Shown: positions 5,357 through 9,118 of the stretch, piece after piece | Numbering within the stretch: position 1 is the stretch's first letter | Layout: the number at the start of each line of letters is the position of its first letter | NCBI GenBank assembly: GCA_046727175.1 | Contig: JBKPCD010000197.1 | Coordinates: 1 to 9,118, forward strand | Reading direction: 5' to 3' | From: JBKPCD01 sp046727175 | GTDB taxonomy: Bacteria > Acidobacteriota > Vicinamibacteria > Vicinamibacterales > 2-12-FULL-66-21 | Length of the DNA: 9,118 nt | Translations under genes and position numbers: made by a program | The notes under the pieces: generated by a model | What the model saw: the letters and a program-made list of their open reading frames with translations, nothing else | Databases searched by the model: none | Told to the model about the DNA's origin: nothing

Positions 5357-6393
5357 GGAACCAACACCGACTTGATCACCCGTCCTTCGTGCATCGCATC
5401 GAACGCCTCCCGCCAGCGGTCGAGCGGATTCCGCAACCCGATGATCGCGTCAGGCATCGTCACGCGGCGATCGAGCAGATGGATCACGCGCTCCCAGACC
5501 GGATAATTGTGGCTGAACGACCCCTGCAGCCGCAGGTTGTGCTGCACGAGCGGGTTGATATCGGTGCCCACGGGCTCAGGCGACCAGCCGACTTTCGTGA
5601 CCTGTCCATCGGGGCGAGTGAGTCGCAGCGCGATATCGAGGGTGTGGCTCGCGCCGGTCGCATCGCACACCAGATCCGCGCCTATCGGAGAGTGCTCGCG
5701 AACGATCTGCGCCAGATCTTCTCGTTGCATATCGACGGTGCGCGTCGCACCAAGCCTCTGCGCGGTCGCCAATCGTGCGGCGTCGACTGAGAGACCCGCG
5801 ACGATGAGCGGATCGGCGCCAGCCAGGGCAGCCATACGAGCACAAAGAAGACCGATTGGGCCTGGGCCGAGGACGACGACCGCGTCACCCGGACGTATCG
5901 CCGAGTTCACGCACATCGCGTTGTACGCGACGGAGTGCGGCTCGGCAAGGCACGCGATGTCGAACGGCAGCGAGTCCGGAATGCGGTGCAGGCAGCGCCC
6001 GGGGGTTCGAACGTACTTCGACATTGCGCCGTCGATGCCGTAGCCGAAGCCCTTGCGCGACGGACACAGGTTGTAGCGGCCTGTTCGGCACATCAGGCAA
6101 TCGCCGCAGATCTCCGCGGCGGTTTCGCTGACCACGCGGTCCCCCTCGCGGAACCCGCGCACCGAACGCCCGACCTGCGCGACGGTGCCGCAGAACTCAT
6201 GCCCGAGAACCACTGGAACGTTCACTGGCCAGGAGTGCGTGCCGTGGGCCTGATGCACGTCCGATCCGCACACGGACACGGCTCCGACTTCGAGCAGGAC
6301 GTCATCGTCTCCTATGGCGGGCACTGCGATTTCCCGGAGCTCGACCGCGAGCGGCTCGAGCGCGTATTGAACGACGGCGGGCTGGGTCCGCAA
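5344..6393 (-). CDS. Zinc-dependent alcohol dehydrogenase (threonine/polyol dehydrogenase type)
   Basis: A 349-residue medium-chain dehydrogenase of usual length. The catalytic zinc ligands are visible as Cys42 (CGSDVH), His65-Glu66 (GHEFCG) and Glu151 (EPHSVA). Structural zinc is held by Cys96, Cys99, Cys102 and Cys110. The Rossmann motif is GPGPIG (176-181). It resembles threonine 3-dehydrogenase, sorbitol dehydrogenase and sugar-acid dehydrogenases of the same branch, so an NAD(P)-linked oxidation of a polyol or sugar-acid hydroxyl in the cytoplasm is likely; the exact substrate cannot be read. The start is TTG at 6393, supported by GGAGGA just upstream. The last residues (SAG) and the stop codon come from hairpin element C; the duplicated tail downstream would have ended PAL. 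The SDR gene downstream is probably its operon partner. Confidence 0.92.
   Translation of the reverse strand: MRTQPAVVQYALEPLAVELREIAVPAIGDDDVLLEVGAVSVCGSDVHQAHGTHSWPVNVPVVLGHEFCGTVAQVGRSVRGFREGDRVVSETAAEICGDCLMCRTGRYNLCPSRKGFGYGIDGAMSKYVRTPGRCLHRIPDSLPFDIACLAEPHSVAYNAMCVNSAIRPGDAVVVLGPGPIGLLCARMAALAGADPLIVAGLSVDAARLATAQRLGATRTVDMQREDLAQIVREHSPIGADLVCDATGASHTLDIALRLTRPDGQVTKVGWSPEPVGTDINPLVQHNLRLQGSFSHNYPVWERVIHLLDRRVTMPDAIIGLRNPLDRWREAFDAMHEGRVIKSVLVPSAG
5357..5400. repeat. 44-bp perfect direct repeat, right copy (inside the alcohol dehydrogenase gene)
   Basis: Partner of the repeat at 5186-5229. It is the coding sequence for DAMHEG through VLVP at the C-terminus of the alcohol dehydrogenase. 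Perfect identity points to a recent duplication. Confidence 0.95.
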
Positions 6394-6396
6394 TGG

Positions 6397-6402
6397 TCCT
6401 CC
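6397..6402 (-). promoter_or_regulatory. Ribosome binding site selecting a TTG start
   Basis: GGAGGA on the minus strand ends 3 nt before the TTG at 6393-6391. No in-frame ATG near this point gives the expected N-terminus, so the strong site decides for the TTG start. Confidence 0.65.
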
Positions 6403-6486
6403 GTTTCAGGTGGGCGTCACAAGCAGCCTGAGTGAAATGCCGGCTCTCGGCTCACGACGCCCAGAGCCCAAAGCCTTGAGCCTGGA

Positions 6487-6502
6487 GCCGCCTTGAAGCG
6501 GC
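6487..6502. repeat. Small inverted repeat in the divergent spacer
   Basis: GCCGC (6487-6491) and GCGGC (6498-6502) flank CTTGAA. The core resembles the CCGCCTGAAGGCGG hairpin of the REPIN at 3170-3187 but lacks the GTAG/CTAC flank. Just before it (about 6450-6490) imperfect repeats of the words GAGCC and AAGCC are visible. It is possibly a decayed REP; no function can be assigned. Confidence 0.3.
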
Positions 6503-6530
6503 GAGTTGAATTCTGTAGCGTCTCGCGCAG

Positions 6531-6536
6531 TATAGT
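6531..6536 (+). promoter_or_regulatory. -10-like box directly before an ATG (possible leaderless transcript)
   Basis: TATAGT ends 7 nt before the ATG at 6544, so transcription from it would begin at or very near the start codon. A weak -35 candidate, TTGAAT (6506-6511), sits 19 bp upstream, which is long. No Shine-Dalgarno sequence precedes this ATG. Confidence 0.4.
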
Positions 6537-6543
6537 TCGAAGC

Positions 6544-7995
6544 ATGAAATTCAGAATGCTGACGTTGGCGGTCGCCGCCGTTCTCAGCGCCGGGGTCCTG
6601 TGCGCGCGTATCGTGCGCGCTGGGGCGGAGGAAGCGTCGATGGCCGGGCAGGAGAGCGGCCGTGCAATGTCTGATGTTCGCCTCATGACGCTGGATCCGG
6701 GCCACTTCCATGCAGGGCTGGTTCAGAAAGAGATGTATCCCGGCGTCGCGCCGCGCGTCGATGTGTACGCGCCGCTCGGACCGGATCTGTTCGAGCACCT
6801 GAACCGCATCGCCTCGTTCAATCGGCGCCCGGATCACCCGACGTCGTGGCAGCTCGAGATCCACACGAGCCCCGATTACGCCGAGCGCATGCTTCGTGAA
6901 AAGCCCGGCAACGTTGTCGTCCTCTCGGGCCGTAATCGCGGAAAGATCGATCGAATTGCGGGATCGATACGCGCCGGGCTCAACGTGCTCGGCGACAAAC
7001 CGTGGATTCTGAAATCCGAGGACTTCCCCAAGCTCGAATCGGCGTTGGCAGATGCCGGCACGAAGGGCGTGGTCGCGTACGACATCATGACGGAACGATT
7101 CGAAGTGACGTCGATCCTCCAGCGTGCGCTGGTGAACGATCGCGCGACGTTCGGTGAGATCCTGCCGGGCAGCGAAGCCGATCCGTCCGTCTACATGGAG
7201 AGCGTGCACTTCTTGATGAAGGTCGTCGCGGGTGCGCCAAATATCAGACCACCGTGGTTCTTCGACACCGCCGAGCAAGGTGAGGGATTCAACGACATCG
7301 GCACGCACCTCGTGGACCTCGTCCAGTGGACGCTCTTCCCCGAAAACGCCGTGGACTACCGGACCGATCTGCGCCTGCTTGCCGCGCAGCGCTGGCCCAC
7401 ACTGATCTCGGAGGATGACTTCAAGCGCGTGACGCGAGAGCCGCGCTTCCCTGCCGAGCTCTCAGGATCGATCAAAGATGGAAAACTCGAGTACTACTGC
7501 AACACGCTCGTGTCGTACGCCGTCAAAGGCGTCCACACGAAATTGAGCGTGATTTGGGACTGGGAGCCGCCAGCGGGTTCCGGCGACACGCACTTCGCGT
7601 TCTACAAAGGCAGCCGGTCGCGGATCGAGATCCGTCAGGCGCGCGAGCCGGGATTCCGCCCCGAGCTCTACGTCGTGCCGGCGTCGCCGGATCTCAAGTC
7701 ACCGGTCCTGGCGGCGGTGCAGACGCGAATCGCGGCGCTTCAACGTGAGCATCCAGGCATCGGCGTCGAAGACCGCGGTGCAGAGATCCACATCACGGTT
7801 CCCGACGCGCTACGCGTGGGACACGAGGCGCACTTCGCGCAGGTCACGACGAACTTCCTTGGCTACCTCAGAAATCGGAAGGCGCTCCCGGCGTGGGAAC
7901 GCCCGAACATGCTCGCAAAGTATTACCTGACGACGGCCGGGACCGAGTTGAGCCGCAAGCATCCGCCACGTGCGGCGCCGCGAGTCGGAAGATAA
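6544..7995 (+). CDS. Gfo/Idh/MocA-family oxidoreductase with long C-terminal domain
   Basis: A 483-residue protein from the ATG at 6544. Residues 1-28 (MKFRMLTLAVAAVL...) read as a signal peptide, ending near IVRA. The dehydrogenase part starts around VRLMTLDPGHFHAGL (about 44-58), a divergent cofactor-binding segment. LGDKPW (Asp151-Lys152-Pro153) is the family E/DKP motif, and NDIGTHLVD (250-258) holds the conserved Asp251 and His255. The remaining 200 residues match what I recall as the 'putative oxidoreductase C-terminal domain' found with this subfamily, including YYCNTLVSYAVKGVH and the aromatic-rich WDWEPP. It likely acts on a sugar derivative. A second in-frame ATG at 6640 with a good Shine-Dalgarno sequence would give a cytoplasmic form without the signal peptide, so localisation is open. 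It is followed after 24 bp by the rhomboid gene on the same strand. Confidence 0.85.
   Translation: MKFRMLTLAVAAVLSAGVLCARIVRAGAEEASMAGQESGRAMSDVRLMTLDPGHFHAGLVQKEMYPGVAPRVDVYAPLGPDLFEHLNRIASFNRRPDHPTSWQLEIHTSPDYAERMLREKPGNVVVLSGRNRGKIDRIAGSIRAGLNVLGDKPWILKSEDFPKLESALADAGTKGVVAYDIMTERFEVTSILQRALVNDRATFGEILPGSEADPSVYMESVHFLMKVVAGAPNIRPPWFFDTAEQGEGFNDIGTHLVDLVQWTLFPENAVDYRTDLRLLAAQRWPTLISEDDFKRVTREPRFPAELSGSIKDGKLEYYCNTLVSYAVKGVHTKLSVIWDWEPPAGSGDTHFAFYKGSRSRIEIRQAREPGFRPELYVVPASPDLKSPVLAAVQTRIAALQREHPGIGVEDRGAEIHITVPDALRVGHEAHFAQVTTNFLGYLRNRKALPAWERPNMLAKYYLTTAGTELSRKHPPRAAPRVGR
6627..6632 (+). promoter_or_regulatory. Internal Shine-Dalgarno before an alternative in-frame start
   Basis: GGAGGA lies 7 nt before the in-frame ATG at 6640 (Met33 of the long form). 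It is the strongest ribosome site near this gene, while the upstream ATG at 6544 has none. It may be a real second start or a chance match inside the Glu-Glu codons. Confidence 0.4.
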
Positions 7996-8009
7996 GGCGC
8001 AAGGTCGGC

Positions 8010-8014
8010 AGGAA
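8010..8014 (+). promoter_or_regulatory. Ribosome binding site of the rhomboid gene
   Basis: AGGAA lies 5 nt before the GTG at 8020 and supports that non-ATG start, since the next in-frame ATG falls deep inside the conserved domain. Confidence 0.5.
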
Positions 8015-8019
8015 CTCTC

Positions 8020-8781
8020 GTGCTTCCGTATCACGACGAAAACGCGACTCGACGAACGGCTGTCATTACGCTCGCGATCATCGCGGCGAATGTGGTGTCC
8101 TGGCTCGTCGTTCAGGGCGCTGGAGCTGATCTCCCGCTTGCGAAGTCGGTGTGCAATCTCGGTTTGATCCCTGGCGAGCTGACGGGCGCTCTCGGCCCAG
8201 GCGCTCAGTTTCCCATCGGCGAGGGTCTGGTCTGCGTCACTGATCCCGGTCGCCAGTTCTCACACGTCATCACATCGATGTTCCTGCATGGATCCTGGAT
8301 GCATCTCATCGGGAACATGTGGTTCCTCTGGCTGTTCGGCAACAACGTGGAAGATGCCATGACGCGTCCGCGCTTCGTCGTCTTCTACCTGCTGTGCGGC
8401 CTCGCGGCGGCACTGCTGCAGGTGGTCATCGAGCCGAACTCCATAGTACCGATGGTCGGCGCATCGGGTGCGATCAGCGGCGTGATGGGCGCGTACCTCC
8501 TGCTCTACCCTCGCGTGCGCGTGTTCACGATCGTCCCTATCGGATTCTTCATCACGTCGGTCGCACTGCCTGCCTGGGCCATGTTGATCTACTGGGTGGT
8601 GTTGCAGCTGGCCGGAGGCTTCGTCCGCATCGCCGGCGAGCCGGGTGGCGGCGTTGCGTTCTGGGCCCACATCGGGGGGTTCGTGGCGGGAGTCGTCTTG
8701 GTGAAGCTCTTCGCAAGGGAGGATCACGTGATGGCGCACCGCGCGGGTCATTGGCGGCCAGAACGCGTGGGATGGCGGTAA
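8020..8781 (+). CDS. Rhomboid-family intramembrane serine protease
   Basis: A 253-residue membrane protein starting at GTG. Six hydrophobic segments are visible, the first at about 15-33. The catalytic dyad is Ser149 in GASGAISG (147-154) and His217 in AHIGG. HGSWMHLIGNMW (90-101) provides the His95 and Asn99 of the rhomboid oxyanion/active-site loop. A stretch of about 45 residues between the first and second segments (about 40-85), with two Cys residues, forms an outer loop. Rhomboids cut single-pass membrane proteins within the bilayer; no substrate is evident here. The gene is 24 bp downstream of the Gfo/Idh/MocA gene and may share its transcript. It ends 17 bp from the end of the convergent permease gene, with no clear terminator between. 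The family call is firm. Confidence 0.93.
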   Translation: MLPYHDENATRRTAVITLAIIAANVVSWLVVQGAGADLPLAKSVCNLGLIPGELTGALGPGAQFPIGEGLVCVTDPGRQFSHVITSMFLHGSWMHLIGNMWFLWLFGNNVEDAMTRPRFVVFYLLCGLAAALLQVVIEPNSIVPMVGASGAISGVMGAYLLLYPRVRVFTIVPIGFFITSVALPAWAMLIYWVVLQLAGGFVRIAGEPGGGVAFWAHIGGFVAGVVLVKLFAREDHVMAHRAGHWRPERVGWR

Positions 8782-8798
8782 CGCTTCGAGCCGCTCGT

Positions 8799-9118
8799 TC
8801 AGTTGTGGCGCAGCACTTCTGCTGGTTGGACTCGCGACGCACGGTAAGCGGGAAGGCACGCCGCCACAGCGGCAACAAACGCGAGCAACGACGCCGCACC
8901 GGCAAGCGTCACCGGATCCCTGGGACGGAGGTCGTATAGCAACGTCGCAATATACCCCGATAGCCAGAAGCTGCCGGAAACACCGACGATCACGCCCGCG
9001 GTCAAGAGTACGGCGATCCGCGCGAGGACAAGGCGAACCACGTTTGCGGGAACCGCCCCGAGCGCCAGTCGAATCGCAATTTCGGTTCGACGCCGATTCA
9101 CACCATACGATGCGAGGC
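8799..9118 (-). CDS. FtsX-like ABC permease C-terminus, ADOP type (partial; start outside window)
   Basis: The last 105 residues of a longer protein, open to the right edge. It begins LASYGVNRRRTEIAIRLALGA, the signature seen before the last membrane helices in macrolide-exporter-like (MacB/FtsX) permeases. Two hydrophobic helices follow, at about residues 29-52 and 72-94 of this fragment, and the end is LPAYRASRVQPAEVLRHN, the usual 'A-x-R-x-x-P-x-x-x-L' close. Acidobacteria carry many such genes as large duplicated orphan permeases (ADOP, about 800 residues) without an adjacent ATPase. The ADOP assignment is inferred from the C-terminus only; an ordinary MacB-like permease is the alternative. 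It is a membrane protein and the transported substrate is unknown. Confidence 0.82.
   Translation of the reverse strand, partial: LASYGVNRRRTEIAIRLALGAVPANVVRLVLARIAVLLTAGVIVGVSGSFWLSGYIATLLYDLRPRDPVTLAGAASLLAFVAAVAACLPAYRASRVQPAEVLRHN

Noticed and set aside
5186..5400. 44-bp repeats read as an ordinary IS or MITE target-site duplication
   Set aside because: The duplication is far longer than the few bases usual for such elements, and the interior lacks matching terminal inverted repeats at its two ends.
6529..6534. TATACT on the minus strand as a promoter for the alcohol dehydrogenase
   Set aside because: No -35 match is found at a suitable distance. The resemblance arises because the plus-strand TATAGT is nearly palindromic.
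6493..6543. TTG at 6493 as an upstream start of the second Gfo/Idh/MocA gene
   Set aside because: It adds 17 unlikely residues before the signal peptide, has no ribosome site, and lies upstream of the TATAGT box.

Overview
The window looks like a chromosomal segment of a high-GC Acidobacteriota bacterium, probably of the Vicinamibacteria. This is inferred from gene content: the C-terminal part of a FtsX-like permease of the ADOP type (acidobacterial duplicated orphan permease), a Tat-exported and a second signal-bearing Gfo/Idh/MocA oxidoreductase, and a cytochrome c-PQQ dehydrogenase fusion. No rRNA or other taxonomic marker is present, so the placement is tentative.

Layout. Bases 1-312 hold no intact gene. 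They contain two copies (A, partial, and B) of a GC-rich hairpin element, separated by a short reading frame that looks like the 3' tail of a gene lying left of the window. Next come an exported RraA-family protein (313-1056) and a cytochrome c/PQQ quinoprotein dehydrogenase (1070-3025), 13 bp apart and probably one operon that ends in a hairpin at 3050-3075. A 200-bp spacer carries that hairpin, a candidate promoter and a REPIN-like GTAG...CTAC double hairpin. It is followed by a Tat-exported Gfo/Idh/MocA oxidoreductase (3226-4383). On the minus strand lies a two-gene unit: a zinc-dependent alcohol dehydrogenase (6393-5344) followed by a short-chain dehydrogenase (5166-4384). On the plus strand again come a second Gfo/Idh/MocA protein with the long C-terminal domain (6544-7995), a rhomboid protease (8020-8781) and, convergent with it, the end of the ADOP-type permease (9118-8799).

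Metabolism. Five of the eight genes are oxidoreductases of types used on sugars, polyols and sugar acids, and RraA-like proteins include aldolases of pyruvate-derived acids. The inference is a carbohydrate or sugar-acid oxidation locus split between periplasm (PQQ dehydrogenase, RraA-like, Gfo/Idh/MocA) and cytoplasm (zinc ADH, SDR). No substrate can be read from the sequence.

Most interesting signal. A third copy (C) of the GC-rich hairpin element sits between the alcohol dehydrogenase and the SDR gene. It is flanked by a perfect 44-bp direct repeat that duplicates the 3' end of the dehydrogenase gene. The full-length gene now stops just before the element, and the duplicated tail restores the 9-nt spacing between a stop codon and the SDR start. 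Copy A at the left edge is likewise followed at once by what looks like a gene tail with its stop codon, and copy B begins right after that stop. The pattern suggests a small mobile or amplifying element that lands at gene 3' ends in sense orientation and duplicates the tail, leaving both neighbours functional.
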